DNA of 64,000 bases. Source: Legionellales bacterium. GTDB lineage: Bacteria > Pseudomonadota > Gammaproteobacteria > JAHCLG01. The position numbers and the translations under genes were made by a program. The notes below the pieces were generated by a model. That model saw only the letters and a list, made by a program, of their open reading frames with translations. It had not been told where the DNA came from and did not search any database. How positions within the stretch are numbered: position 1 is the first letter of the stretch; each line of letters starts with the position of its first letter. The DNA is taken from positions 27,571 through 91,570 of the forward strand of contig JAHCLG010000009.1 of the NCBI GenBank assembly GCA_026125385.1. The letters run 5' to 3'. Shown piece after piece: positions 28,558 to 38,100 of the stretch.

Positions 28558-29316
28558 TTAACCAAAATTAAACGTGACGCCGAAACCTAAATCGATGGCA
28601 TAAGCATTTTTGGTTTTGAAGGAGACGGGATTACCGCCGGCGATAGGAGTGGCGGCGAAGGTATAATTACCTAAATTATTAAAACGCACAAAAGCGCCTA
28701 AATCGACCGACGAGGTTAATTCGCCGCGCAAACCTGCTTCCAGATCCCAGGCTAAATGATTTTTGCTGGCGGAACTATTGGTGTATAAGGCATTACCATT
28801 GGCATCGGTCACACTTAACTTTCCTTTACCGCTCGCAAAACCTAATCCACCGCCCACATAAGGAATTAATTCAGTATCCCCTGAGCTTAAAAAGTCGTAA
28901 TAGACATTTCCTAAAATTTGCGTGGTACTTAAACTGGCTGTTGCCCGATTACTTGCCCCCGTAATGAAGGGATTAAACGTCATTTTTTTACTGGGTCGAC
29001 CAATGAATAAGGCCTCGACGCGGATCGGTGCGGCAAATTGCGGACTAAACGCATAGCCTAAGCCTAAATCCACCGCTAAATTACTCACCCGCCGTGATTT
29101 TTTATCTAAGCTACCTAATGACGTTGTGGTATTAAAACTGAGCAGCGTTAATGCGTAAGCGCCATCCACTTGCACATAAAAGTGCCCGTTATTAAATACG
29201 CTCGGCGAACGATATAACATATTGCTAGAATCATCCACCTGTGCAAAAGCCGTGGAGGAAAAACTCATTAATGAAAATATGCAACCACACAAAATTTTTT
29301 GATATTGACGTGCCAT
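28558..29316 (-). CDS. outer membrane beta-barrel protein (OmpA/OMP_b-brl type)
   Basis: A 252-residue exported protein. The signal peptide (KILCGCIFSLMSFSSTAFA) is cleaved near residue 25. The mature part has alternating amphipathic strands: FYVQVDGAYALTLLSF, LAVDLGLGYAFSPQF, YVGGGLGFASGKGK, and the last strand AIDLGFGVTFNFG. This is the small 8-strand barrel of the OmpA/OmpW type, without a C-terminal peptidoglycan-binding domain. Its function is not evident; similar proteins are surface antigens or minor porins. Confidence 0.75.
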   Translation of the reverse strand: MARQYQKILCGCIFSLMSFSSTAFAQVDDSSNMLYRSPSVFNNGHFYVQVDGAYALTLLSFNTTTSLGSLDKKSRRVSNLAVDLGLGYAFSPQFAAPIRVEALFIGRPSKKMTFNPFITGASNRATASLSTTQILGNVYYDFLSSGDTELIPYVGGGLGFASGKGKLSVTDANGNALYTNSSASKNHLAWDLEAGLRGELTSSVDLGAFVRFNNLGNYTFAATPIAGGNPVSFKTKNAYAIDLGFGVTFNFG

Positions 29317-29519
29317 GTATTACCCTACCCTTTATTCATGAAAATTGGCTTAATCCTAGCACAAGGATGCGGCAGAAAATAGTAATGCAAAAGTATTTGC
29401 TTTAAAATGCATTTTTAAGCCTGGTGGCAGTAACCCATGCCGTAAGAATTGCAACGCTATCGTAACAATTTCACGGACAAAATATGGGTTAACGCTCAAT
29501 CGAATGCAAAGGAAAACAT

Positions 29520-32500
29520 ATGAATTCTTGTGGATCTGAATTACGCCACTTATTATCTCAACGCATTTTATATCTCGATGGTGCCATGGGCACGATGATC
29601 CAAAATTTAAAATTAACTCGAGAAGATTTTCATGGGTCGCGCTTGCAACAGCACCCTCACGATTTACAAGGCAATAATGATATTTTAACGCTCACTCAAC
29701 CGGAAATTATTTTAAATATTCATCGCCAATATTTAATCGCTGGTGCAGATATTATCGAAACCAATACCTTTAATTCCAACGCCATTTCGCAAAGTGATTA
29801 TGCGTGTGAAAATCTTACCTATGAATTAAATGTCGCTGCCGCAGCCTTAGCCAAAAAAGCCTGTGCTGAATTTTCTACTGCAGAAAAACCACGATTTGTT
29901 GCTGGCGTGATGGGTCCCACCAATCGTACGGCATCCCTCTCGCCCGATGTTAATAATCCAGGACTTCGCAATACCAGTTTTGATGAATTAGTTCACACCT
30001 ATCAAGAATGCATTCACGGCTTAATTAAAGGTGGTGCCGATATTTTATTAGTCGAAACTATTTTCGATACATTAAATGCTAAAGCGGCGTTATTTGCGCT
30101 TGAAGATTATTTTGAACAGCACCAGCTTCGTTTACCCGTGATGATTTCTGGCACCATTACCGATGCCAGTGGACGCACGCTTTCGGGTCAAACCCTGGCG
30201 GCATTTTGGTATTCGTTAAAACACATAAAACCCCTGAGCATTGGTTTAAATTGTGCGTTAGGTGCAAAAGAATTACGCCCGTATTGCGAAGAATTAGCCA
30301 AAATTGCCGATACGTTTGTGAGTTGTCATCCCAATGCCGGTTTGCCCAATGCCTTTGGCGAATACGATGAAACTCCGCACTCCATGGCAGAACACATGCG
30401 CGACTTTGCCGAACAAGGATTTATTAATATTGTTGGCGGATGTTGTGGCACCACACCGCAACATATTCAAGCGATCATCAACGCAACTCAACATTGCACG
30501 CCGCGCCAAATTCCAACATTAAAACCCGCTTGTTATTTAAGTGGATTAGAACCTTTAATTATCGATGATGAAAGTTTATTGGTGAATATAGGTGAGCGCA
30601 CCAATGTCGCCGGCTCGAAAAAATTCGCCAATTTAATTTTAAATAATCACTATCAAGAAGCCTTAAGCATTGCGCGTGAACAAGTGAATTCGGGCGCGCA
30701 AATTATCGATATTAATATGGATGACGCCATGCTCGATGCCGTGTTCGCCATGCGCCAATATTGCAATTTAATTGCCACAGAACCCGATATTGCGCGTGTA
30801 CCAGTAATGATAGATTCCTCAAAATGGGAAGTGATCGTCACCGGTTTAAAATGTTTGCAAGGAAAATGCGTCATTAATTCCATCAGCTTAAAAGAAGGTG
30901 AAGCGGAATTTTTGCACCACGCTAAATTAGCCATGCGTTATGGTGCGGCCATCGTAGTAATGGCCTTTGATGAAAAAGGTCAGGCCGATACCGAAGATCG
31001 CAAACTGGAAATTTGCACTCGTGCTTATTCACTACTCACTGAAAAATTAAATTTTCCTGCGCACGATATTATTTTTGATCCCAATATTTTTGCCGTTGCT
31101 ACCGGCATTGAAGAACATAATCACTATGCCATGGCTTTTTTAAATGCCACGCGGCGCATCAAACAAACTTTACCTCACGCCAAAATTAGTGGTGGCATCA
31201 GTAATTTATCGTTTTCATTTCGCGGTAATAATCCGTTACGCGAAGCGATGCATGCCGTTTTTTTATATCACGCTATTCGCGCCGGATTAACCATGGCCAT
31301 CGTCAATGCTGGCGCATTACCCGTGTATGAAGACATTCCACCCGATCTTTTAATTCGCATTGAAGATGTCTTATTTAATCGTCGCCACGATGCCACAGAA
31401 CGCTTATTAGCCATTGCTCATACGGTTGAACAACACACCTCCGAAAAATTAATCGATTTATCCTGGCGTGACTATGATGTTGAGAAACGTTTAGCCCATG
31501 CGGTAGTCCATGGTATTAATGATTATATCATTGCCGATTGCGATGAAATGCTGCCTAACATTGCCTCTCCACTCGAAATTATTGAAGGGCCATTAATGAA
31601 AGGCATGAATATTGTTGGCGATTTATTTGGTGCCGGCAAAATGTTTTTACCGCAAGTGGTGAAAAGTGCTCGCGTGATGAAACAAGCCGTCGCTCATTTA
31701 GAACCCTATTTTTCCCGCACTTCAGAAAAACCACAGAGTAAAGGCAAAATTATTTTAGCCACGGTTAAAGGCGATGTGCACGATATTGGAAAAAATATTG
31801 TCGGTGTGGTTTTGCAATGCAATCATTATGAGGTGATTGATTTAGGCGTGATGGTTCCTGGCAATAAAATTTTAGCCACTGCAGAAGAACTAAAAGCCGA
31901 TATTATTGGCTTAAGCGGATTAATCACACCGTCACTTGAAGAAATGCAAATTAACGCCAAAGAAATGCAGCGTTTGCAATTTACCATCCCACTCCTAATT
32001 GGTGGGGCAACAACCTCCAAAAAACACACCGCTGCCAAAATTGCACAAAAATACGATCATCCCGTTATCCACGTTAAAGATGCTTCGCGAGTGGTTAACG
32101 TCGTCAGTCAATTATTAAATCCCGAAACGAAAAAATCATTTTGCGCCGAAACTCAACGCGAATATCGCCAAATTTTTCAACATTATCAAAATCAAGATGC
32201 CAGAAGTCCTCGTGTCACCCTTCCAGAAGCGCGTGCGAATAAATTATTAATTGATTGGGAAAGTTATCAGCCGGTAACACCGAATTTTCTCGGAATAAAA
32301 ATAATCGAGGATGTTACGATTGCCAGTTTAGTCGATTATATCGATTGGACGCCATTTTTCAAAACCTGGGAATTAGCGGGACGTTTTCCTCATATTTTAA
32401 ACGATGAAATTATCGGTGAAGCAGCGCGCAATTTATATCACGATGCTAAGATAATGTTAGAACATATCATCAGCCATTCGATTTTAACCGCGAAAGGTGT

Positions 32501-33182
32501 GGTCGGAATATTTCGCGCAAATCAAATTAATGAAGATGATGTAACTTTATTAGATGAGAAAAATCAGCAAACAACGCTGCATTTTCTTCGCCAACAAATG
32601 GTAAAATCAACCAATAAACCTAATTTATGTTTAAGTGATTTCATTGCGCCACAATCCTCGGGAAAAACCGATTATATCGGCCTATTTGCGGTGACCACAG
32701 GAATTGGTTTAGAAGCATTTGTTGAAGAATTTGAAAAAGCGCACGATAGTTATAATAGTATTTTAGCCAAAGCTTTAGCCGATCGCTTAGCAGAAGCCTT
32801 TGCCGAATATTTGCATCAGCGCGTGAGAAAAGAATTATGGGGTTATGCCGCAGCAGAAACATTAAGCAACGAAGAATTAATTCGCGAACATTATCAAGGC
32901 ATTCGCCCAGCACCCGGCTATCCTGCTTGTCCCGATCACACGGAAAAAGCAACATTATTTCATTTACTGAACGTGACTAAACACACGGGGATTTGTCTTA
33001 CCGAAAATTATGCGATGTGGCCTGCTGCTAGTGTCAGTGGTTATTATTTCGCGCATCCCCAGGCACAATATTTTGGCACGGGAAAAATTGATCGCAATCA
33101 AATTGAAGACTACGCCAAACGCAAGAATTTATCGGTAGATAATGCTGAAAAATGGCTAAGCCCCATTTTAGCCTACGATTAA
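29520..33182 (+). CDS. metH: cobalamin-dependent methionine synthase
   Basis: At 1220 residues it is full length (E. coli MetH 1227). The homocysteine domain has [11 protein letters not shown] and the zinc-binding cysteines in GLNCALG and GGCCGTTP. The methyltetrahydrofolate domain follows ([14 protein letters not shown]). Then come the cap and the B12 domain with [14 protein letters not shown] (about residue 751; D-x-H-x-x-G, where His is the lower cobalt ligand), and the C-terminal reactivation domain ([15 protein letters not shown]). It makes methionine from homocysteine in the cytoplasm. AAAGGA precedes the ATG. metF lies 2.8 kb downstream. I see no cobalamin or SAM riboswitch in the 200-bp leader. 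Confidence 0.96.
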   Translation: MNSCGSELRHLLSQRILYLDGAMGTMIQNLKLTREDFHGSRLQQHPHDLQGNNDILTLTQPEIILNIHRQYLIAGADIIETNTFNSNAISQSDYACENLTYELNVAAAALAKKACAEFSTAEKPRFVAGVMGPTNRTASLSPDVNNPGLRNTSFDELVHTYQECIHGLIKGGADILLVETIFDTLNAKAALFALEDYFEQHQLRLPVMISGTITDASGRTLSGQTLAAFWYSLKHIKPLSIGLNCALGAKELRPYCEELAKIADTFVSCHPNAGLPNAFGEYDETPHSMAEHMRDFAEQGFINIVGGCCGTTPQHIQAIINATQHCTPRQIPTLKPACYLSGLEPLIIDDESLLVNIGERTNVAGSKKFANLILNNHYQEALSIAREQVNSGAQIIDINMDDAMLDAVFAMRQYCNLIATEPDIARVPVMIDSSKWEVIVTGLKCLQGKCVINSISLKEGEAEFLHHAKLAMRYGAAIVVMAFDEKGQADTEDRKLEICTRAYSLLTEKLNFPAHDIIFDPNIFAVATGIEEHNHYAMAFLNATRRIKQTLPHAKISGGISNLSFSFRGNNPLREAMHAVFLYHAIRAGLTMAIVNAGALPVYEDIPPDLLIRIEDVLFNRRHDATERLLAIAHTVEQHTSEKLIDLSWRDYDVEKRLAHAVVHGINDYIIADCDEMLPNIASPLEIIEGPLMKGMNIVGDLFGAGKMFLPQVVKSARVMKQAVAHLEPYFSRTSEKPQSKGKIILATVKGDVHDIGKNIVGVVLQCNHYEVIDLGVMVPGNKILATAEELKADIIGLSGLITPSLEEMQINAKEMQRLQFTIPLLIGGATTSKKHTAAKIAQKYDHPVIHVKDASRVVNVVSQLLNPETKKSFCAETQREYRQIFQHYQNQDARSPRVTLPEARANKLLIDWESYQPVTPNFLGIKIIEDVTIASLVDYIDWTPFFKTWELAGRFPHILNDEIIGEAARNLYHDAKIMLEHIISHSILTAKGVVGIFRANQINEDDVTLLDEKNQQTTLHFLRQQMVKSTNKPNLCLSDFIAPQSSGKTDYIGLFAVTTGIGLEAFVEEFEKAHDSYNSILAKALADRLAEAFAEYLHQRVRKELWGYAAAETLSNEELIREHYQGIRPAPGYPACPDHTEKATLFHLLNVTKHTGICLTENYAMWPAASVSGYYFAHPQAQYFGTGKIDRNQIEDYAKRKNLSVDNAEKWLSPILAYD

Positions 33183-33186
33183 TTAC

Positions 33187-33338
33187 CGTAGCTGGACCCG
33201 TGTAGCCTGGAACGGAGCGCAGCCGTAGCCTGGAACGGAGCGCAGCCTGTAGCCTGGAACGGAGCGCAGCCGTAGCCTGGAACGGAGCGCAGCGTAGATC
33301 CAGGATCGGAATATTAAAAAAACTCCGATCCTGGATCC
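33187..33338. repeat. REPIN cluster 3 with tandem truncated heads
   Basis: Four tandem GTAGCCTGGAACGGAGCG heads (starting about 33202, 33224, 33249 and 33271), the first three cut after GCGCAGC, then a full pair with inner arms GATCCAGGATCGGA and TCCGATCCTGGATC. The outer right arm is missing. The first degenerate GTAGCTGG lies 5 bp after the metH stop. Confidence 0.88.
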
Positions 33339-33368
33339 ACATTACACAATTAAAATAGGAGATATAAC

Positions 33369-35069
33369 ATGGAAAATACACCAATAACTTTATCATCACC
33401 AAAGACCCCACTGCTCGATGATGAAGAACAAAAAAATACCCCACCTCAGGAAACCTCAACCTCCCTCCCCGAGTTTTTGCAAAATCCTTATGAACACAAA
33501 CTATTGTCATTTTCCTCCTATGTGCAGGCATTCGCGATTATTACAGGCTACCTTGTCACCTTCACCGGCAATAATCCGCGCAGCGTGGCGATTTTAATTA
33601 AATTATTACAAGGAGAAACTTTCCAAGAGGCCAATGATCACGCACCAAAAACAATAACAGAAATGACCACCATCGAAGGTATTCTTGGCATGCTCACAGC
33701 ATTGGGTGCAACGGCAGTGTATGCGATATATGCCTTAGTATTAATAGAAGCACATCAGAAAAAATTTACGCTTAAACCTGCCGAAAGTCAAACTCTCACA
33801 TCAATAAAGCGCATGATAAAAAGGGTGCTTTTTAATGCTGCTGCGGCCACTGCTTCTATATTAAATGGTAACAATAATACTAACTCATTAGAATTTTTTG
33901 GATTTACTTTACCAAAAACCATTAATGCTAAACTCATTCCCAGCATTCTGGCATTTTTAAGTGGTGCTTATCCCACCTCTACTGCGAGAAAATTTGCGTT
34001 ACTTACCTTCGTGATGAATGATTTTTTACAATTAAAATACAATTTGCAGTTAACTCATTTATATCTTAAGCAAGAACCGATCCAATCAAAAGACAATAAA
34101 GAATATCTATTTTTACTTCTTGAAGAATTTGCAAATTATCTGCGTTTTGCTAACACCCAACAATTGGAAGAATTAACCAAACTACAGCTTACCGAAAAAA
34201 GTTTAACGGACTATTTTAAGGCGATTAAAAATTATCATCCGTCGCAAATTAACACGCAGATTTATCATTATTTCGGCAGGATCGTAAGCGCTGCATTTAG
34301 TATTTTTATGAATTGGAATTATTACGGCATCACTAAGAGCACGTTACAAAAAGCCTGTGATGTGTTGTTTGGCAATCACTCGACTGCTTTTAATGATTTT
34401 ATGGGTTATTGCGCATTAGTATTTAATGCACTTGCTATTTATCCACTATTCCCTCCACAAATCATTTTAAAAATGATTAATTTATTTCAAAAAAAGGAAA
34501 ATTGGTCAGATTATTTTCCTAGCCGAACAGCATTGAAAGCGGGGTTCATGAGTGCCCCACTAGGATTATCGGTTGCGATGATCACCATTGTGCTCACTGC
34601 CGCAAATCCTCATTTAGACGAAGGTATCAAAGCGACAAATTTAATTTGCTTCTTTTTGGGTGTCGCAACCACGGCAAGTTATGGTGTTCATAATAAATTA
34701 AAAAATTATTTTAACATTTTTGACCCGAGAGAAAATTTACTTAACACGAATAGACTCGTGAGTTATTTTATCGATTGTCAAACGGATGAAACCTTAGAAA
34801 GCGTAGCTAGGCAAATTAAACGCACACTACCTTCGTCAGGTTCACACATTGAAATGCGTAATTCTACACCTACCACTGAAATTCAAGATGAGCATTCCTC
34901 ACCTCACCGTTCATCCATTTGCCATCAATTTTTCACCAGCCAATTTTGGTTTGATTGTTGGAGAACATTTTCCACAAAAGTAGTAGAATTATGCCGCCCC
35001 CATACCGATTACCATGAGTTACCAGAAAGTGAATCTTCATCCTCCCGCTGCCCCCGTTTTTTTAGGTAG
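33369..35069 (+). CDS. multi-pass membrane protein of unknown function
   Basis: A 566-residue protein with a polar N-terminus (1-45, rich in P, T and E) and about eight to ten hydrophobic segments, such as VQAFAIITGYLVTF, EGILGMLTALGATAVYAIYAL and AGFMSAPLGLSVAMITIVL. The C-terminal 110 residues are hydrophilic (S, H and R-rich). I recognise no transporter motif. The long polar ends around a membrane core are reminiscent of effectors that insert in host membranes, but this is only an inference. AGGAGATATAAC precedes the ATG. REPIN clusters flank both ends, so it may be a single transcription unit. Confidence 0.5.
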   Translation: MENTPITLSSPKTPLLDDEEQKNTPPQETSTSLPEFLQNPYEHKLLSFSSYVQAFAIITGYLVTFTGNNPRSVAILIKLLQGETFQEANDHAPKTITEMTTIEGILGMLTALGATAVYAIYALVLIEAHQKKFTLKPAESQTLTSIKRMIKRVLFNAAAATASILNGNNNTNSLEFFGFTLPKTINAKLIPSILAFLSGAYPTSTARKFALLTFVMNDFLQLKYNLQLTHLYLKQEPIQSKDNKEYLFLLLEEFANYLRFANTQQLEELTKLQLTEKSLTDYFKAIKNYHPSQINTQIYHYFGRIVSAAFSIFMNWNYYGITKSTLQKACDVLFGNHSTAFNDFMGYCALVFNALAIYPLFPPQIILKMINLFQKKENWSDYFPSRTALKAGFMSAPLGLSVAMITIVLTAANPHLDEGIKATNLICFFLGVATTASYGVHNKLKNYFNIFDPRENLLNTNRLVSYFIDCQTDETLESVARQIKRTLPSSGSHIEMRNSTPTTEIQDEHSSPHRSSICHQFFTSQFWFDCWRTFSTKVVELCRPHTDYHELPESESSSSRCPRFFR

Positions 35070-35072
35070 GCC

Positions 35073-35261
35073 GTAGCCTGGAACGGAGCGTGTAGCCTGG
35101 AACGGAGCGTGTAGCCTGGAACGGAGCGTGTAGCCTGGAACGGAGCGTAGCGTAGATCCAGGATCGAAGCCTGTTTAAAATTCCGATCCTGGATCTCCGC
35201 TGCGCTCCGTTCCAGGCTACATGCTACGCTCCGTTCCAGGCTACACGCTTCGTTCCAGGCT
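35073..35261. repeat. REPIN cluster 4, left flank of the RAYT gene
   Basis: A tandem array of four 19-bp heads (GTAGCCTGGAACGGAGCGT at 35073, 35092, 35111 and 35130), the last continuing into a full inverted pair whose right arm ends CTCCGTTCCAGGCTAC at 35220. Two further right-arm fragments follow. It starts 3 bp after the stop of the membrane-protein gene and ends 90 bp before the transposase. Confidence 0.92.
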
Positions 35262-35350
35262 TATCTGAATCAAATATATCCAAAATCTCAACTTGCCTGA
35301 TAATTTCAGCATTTTATAATAAAAATAATTATCCAAAACGAGCAACTCAA

Positions 35351-35881
35351 ATGGTTAATTTTCGTCGATTCTATATAGAAGGAGGTTGTTATTTTTTCAC
35401 CGTCACATTAAAAAATAGAAAATCCCGGTTATTAATCGAAAAAATCGGGTTATTGCGCCAAGCATTTCAACAAGTCAAACAAGAAAATCCTTTTACAGTT
35501 GAAGCCATCGTTATTTTACCCGATCATTTTCATACTATCTGGAAGTTACCAGAACAAGATACCAATTATTCAGATAGAATGCGCAAAATAAAAAGTTATT
35601 TCACCCTTAATTTGAAAAAAAGCGGGATCATCATTTCCTGCAATCAGCGCGCTGAACACCAATTATGGCAACGCCGTTTTTGGGAACACACCATTTTTGA
35701 CGAAACCGATTATGAAGAGCATGTAAATTATATTCACTATAATCCTGTCAAACATGGCTGGGTCAACGAAGTCAATCAATGGCCATATTCCTCCTTTCAC
35801 CAATTTGTCGCTCAACAATTATTACCTAAAAATTGGGCTGGCAAAATAAAATCTTCCTCCAAACGAAACTACGGCGAATAA
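35351..35881 (+). CDS. REP-associated tyrosine transposase (RAYT, HUH family)
   Basis: A 176-residue Y1-type single-strand transposase of the RAYT group. The HUH metal site is H59-F-H61 in ILPDHFHTIWKLP, preceded by the YFFTVTLKNR strand; the catalytic tyrosine is probably Y127 in HVNYIHYNPVKHGW. The WQRRFWEHTI block before it is typical of RAYTs. All active-site residues are present, so it could be functional. RAYTs recognise REP hairpins that carry a 5' GTAG foot, and exactly such elements flank this gene on both sides and recur across the right half of the window. It lacks inverted ends of its own. Confidence 0.92.
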   Translation: MVNFRRFYIEGGCYFFTVTLKNRKSRLLIEKIGLLRQAFQQVKQENPFTVEAIVILPDHFHTIWKLPEQDTNYSDRMRKIKSYFTLNLKKSGIIISCNQRAEHQLWQRRFWEHTIFDETDYEEHVNYIHYNPVKHGWVNEVNQWPYSSFHQFVAQQLLPKNWAGKIKSSSKRNYGE

Positions 35882-35984
35882 GTAGGCCTGGATGTAGCCT
35901 GGAACGGAGCGCAGCGGAGATCCAGGATCGGAATTTTAAACAGGCCTCGATCCTGGATCTCCGCTGCGCTCCGTTCCAGGCTAC
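35882..35984. repeat. REPIN cluster 5, right flank of the RAYT gene
   Basis: A degenerate head (GTAGGCCTGGAT) directly after the RAYT stop, then a complete element from GTAGCCTGGAACGGAGCG at 35894 to the complementary CCAGGCTAC ending at 35984. The terminal CTACAT overlaps the metF stop codon (TAG on the minus strand, 35983-35981). Confidence 0.92.
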
Positions 35985-36817
35985 ATAAACTCGGTTAAAA
36001 TTTTTACGCAGGCATTGGCTTTATTTAATGTATAAAAATGCAATCCAGGTGCGCCTTCGCGAATTAAATGTTGACATAAACGTGTGATCACTTCATGGCC
36101 GAAATCTTGTAAGGCCTGTTGATCGGTTTGATAATATTCTAGTTGTTGATAAATCCATTTTGGAATATCTGCCCCACACAGCTGGGAAAATCGTTTTAAT
36201 CCTTGAAAATGGGTAATAGGCATAATCCCAGGAATAATCGGTTTAGTCATGCCTAATTGGTGACAACGATCGCGAAAATAACAATAGGCATCGATGTTAA
36301 AAAAATATTGTGTAATAGCGCAATCGGCACCTTGCCGCATTTTTTGAATAAAATACTGAATATCCATTTGCGGATTTTGACTATTAGGATGCATTTCGGG
36401 ATACGCGGCGACATAAATTTTAAAATAGTCTTGGGTATGTTCACGAATATAATTCACTAAATCACTTGCCTGTTTAAATCGACCTGTTAATCCCAGTTGT
36501 CCTGAAGGCAAATCACCGCGCAAAACTACAATCCGCTGAATACCTAATTGACGATAATAGGTTAAAAAGTGTTGCACAGCATTTTCGTCGATATTAATAC
36601 ATGAAATATGGGGTACGAGTGTCGCATGCGTAAGCGGTTGTAAATTTTTAATGGTCTCTAGAGTAGCATCTTGTTGAGAACCTCCGGCGCCAAACGTCAC
36701 CGAATAAAAATCTGGATTGAAACGATTCAATTTATCTAGCGTGACTTGCAACGTTTCTTGCGCTACAGGTGTGCGCGGTGGAAAAAACTCAAAACTCAAT
36801 TCCCAGGAAGTTGGCAT
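35981..36817 (-). CDS. metF: 5,10-methylenetetrahydrofolate reductase
   Basis: A 278-residue FAD-dependent TIM-barrel enzyme that makes the methyltetrahydrofolate used by MetH. It has SFEFFPPRTPVAQE at the start (catalytic Glu), VTFGAGGSQQDATLE, HISCINIDE, VVLRGD and GADCAITQYFFNID. The C-terminal GLHFYTLNKANACVKIL is conserved; the protein stops soon after (TEFM), somewhat shorter than E. coli MetF (296). The stop codon is part of the adjoining REPIN, which suggests that the insertion replaced the original tail. Confidence 0.94.
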   Translation of the reverse strand: MPTSWELSFEFFPPRTPVAQETLQVTLDKLNRFNPDFYSVTFGAGGSQQDATLETIKNLQPLTHATLVPHISCINIDENAVQHFLTYYRQLGIQRIVVLRGDLPSGQLGLTGRFKQASDLVNYIREHTQDYFKIYVAAYPEMHPNSQNPQMDIQYFIQKMRQGADCAITQYFFNIDAYCYFRDRCHQLGMTKPIIPGIMPITHFQGLKRFSQLCGADIPKWIYQQLEYYQTDQQALQDFGHEVITRLCQHLIREGAPGLHFYTLNKANACVKILTEFM

Positions 36818-36913
36818 GTCGCTCTACCTATTTTGCAAGTAAAGCAGTGAATCTACCATAAAATGCCCTAACGTGTTATGATTTTTCAACAATCGATTTA
36901 AGGAAAAATCTCC

Positions 36914-37321
36914 ATGACAACTCCAGCCGGTGCTTGGCGTCGTTTTGCGGCAATGTTTTATGATGGAATGGTGTTATTCGCTTTATTATTAGTCGCCACT
37001 GCCATTTTAATGCCTTTTGTGGGCAACGTCGCCATTGCCCCACATCATATTATGTATCAACTTTATTTATTATTGATTTGGTTTAGTTTTTACGCCTGGT
37101 TTTGGTGCCACAAAGGACAAACCCTGGGCATGTTAGCCTGGGGAATTCAATTAGTGAGTGACGATGATAACAAAATCACTTTTCGCCAAGCACTCATTCG
37201 TTTTGTAACCGCCTTCCCAGCATGGCTCTGTGTTGGCATGGGTTTTTTCTGGCTTTTTTTTAATCCCGACCGCAAAACGTGGCAAGATTATCTTTCCCAC
37301 ACCCGCATCGTTATAAAGTAG
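36914..37321 (+). CDS. RDD-family membrane protein
   Basis: A 135-residue RDD-domain protein with three membrane helices: GMVLFALLLVATAILMPF, MYQLYLLLIWFSFYAWFW and a third around AWLCVGMGFFWLFF. It has the conserved AWRRFAAMFYDG and the GQTLGMLAWGIQLVSDD loop. RDD proteins are inner-membrane proteins that may transport ions or small solutes; their role here is unknown. AAGGA precedes the ATG, and metF is divergent. The stop codon (TAG at 37319-37321) is the GTAG foot of a REPIN. Confidence 0.85.
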   Translation: MTTPAGAWRRFAAMFYDGMVLFALLLVATAILMPFVGNVAIAPHHIMYQLYLLLIWFSFYAWFWCHKGQTLGMLAWGIQLVSDDDNKITFRQALIRFVTAFPAWLCVGMGFFWLFFNPDRKTWQDYLSHTRIVIK

Positions 37322-37408
37322 CCTGGAACGCAGCGCAGCGGAGATCCAGGATCGGAGTTTTTTTAATGTTCCGAACCTGGATCTCCGCTACGCTGCGTTC
37401 CAGGCTAC
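37318..37408. repeat. REPIN cluster 6
   Basis: One complete element: GTAGCCTGGAACGCAGCG at 37318, inner arm GATCCAGGATCGGA, spacer TTTTTTTAATG, then the inner right arm with one mismatch (CGAACCTGGATC) and the outer right arm ending CAGGCTAC at 37408. Its first TAG ends the RDD gene and its right end is 9 bp from the vapC stop. Confidence 0.92.
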
Positions 37409-37416
37409 GCAAAGCA

Positions 37417-37803
37417 TCATATTTTTTTTATCGAGCCTGGGTATTGAGCGACATAATCATCGCTGGTTAATAAAATAAATCCTTCTGCGAATGCTTGAGC
37501 AATTAAAATTCGATCAAAAGGATCTTTGTGGAGTAAAGGTAAGTGTTCAATTGCCACTGCGTGCTCGCTGGTAAGGGGCAACTCATTATAGCCATGGTCC
37601 AATAAACCACGACGTAATACTCGCGGATCAACTTGAAAATCAGCACGACCTAAATTACGTTTGATGACAATTTCCCATAAACTTGCCGAACTAAAAAATA
37701 ATTCATTCCCTCGATCGTTAATCCAGTCCTGTGCTTGCGTGGATAATTTTTCCGGCTCTCCCGCTACCCACAATAACACATGGGTATCTAATAATAACTT
37801 CAT
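37417..37803 (-). CDS. vapC: PIN-domain toxin VapC
   Basis: A 128-residue PIN-domain RNase. The acidic metal ligands are D6 (KLLLDTHVLLW), E44 (SSASLWEI), D97 (DPFDRILIAQA) and D115/D116 (LLTSDDYVAQYP). VapC toxins cleave tRNA or rRNA and are held inactive by their antitoxin. It overlaps the upstream antitoxin gene by 4 bp (ATGA), the usual coupling. This is the DUF4411-unlike YhcU/HTHVLLW subgroup that normally pairs with a Phd/YefM-type antitoxin, as it does here. Confidence 0.9.
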   Translation of the reverse strand: MKLLLDTHVLLWVAGEPEKLSTQAQDWINDRGNELFFSSASLWEIVIKRNLGRADFQVDPRVLRRGLLDHGYNELPLTSEHAVAIEHLPLLHKDPFDRILIAQAFAEGFILLTSDDYVAQYPGSIKKI

Positions 37804-38045
37804 GATTTATGACCAAAGAGTTGTTCAATTTCATCTTCACCCATGTGATCAAAATCCTCAGGTATTTGAATTTGCCCCAACATAAAACCCAATCTATTGA
37901 ATGATTCAGATTCTGCGGTATTCAACGGCATCACTTTTACCATAGGTTTACCGGCTTTTGCGATCACAAAGGGGATCCCTTTCGCGGCTTGTTCAACTAA
38001 ACGGGATAGTTGGGTTTTAGCTTCGTGAATATTAATGGTTTGCAT
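37800..38045 (-). CDS. Phd/YefM-family antitoxin (VapB role)
   Basis: An 81-residue antitoxin starting MQTINIHEAKTQLSRLVEQA, the typical Phd/YefM DNA-binding N-terminus, followed by KGIPFVIAKAGKPMVKVMP. The C-terminus (HMGEDEIEQLFGHK) would fold on the toxin. The ATG at 38045 has AGAGGTG upstream; a GTG at 38051 is a less likely start. It is the first gene of the pair, and a perfect inverted repeat lies just upstream, presumably the operator for autoregulation. Confidence 0.9.
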   Translation of the reverse strand: MQTINIHEAKTQLSRLVEQAAKGIPFVIAKAGKPMVKVMPLNTAESESFNRLGFMLGQIQIPEDFDHMGEDEIEQLFGHKS

Positions 38046-38057
38046 AATCACCTCTAT

Positions 38058-38079
38058 TAAACTAAGTTTATTTAGTTTA
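38058..38079. promoter_or_regulatory. inverted-repeat operator of the vapBC operon
   Basis: TAAACTAA (38058-38065) and TTAGTTTA (38072-38079) are perfect complements separated by 6 bp, 13 bp before the antitoxin start. The place and symmetry fit binding by the antitoxin-toxin complex. Confidence 0.6.
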
Positions 38080-38100
38080 GCTTAGTCTATCATTGGAGAA

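Noticed and set aside
29317..29519. cobalamin or SAM riboswitch before metH
   Set aside because: The leader has GGTGGCAGT and a small GCAAA/TTTGC hairpin but none of the conserved boxes of either riboswitch.
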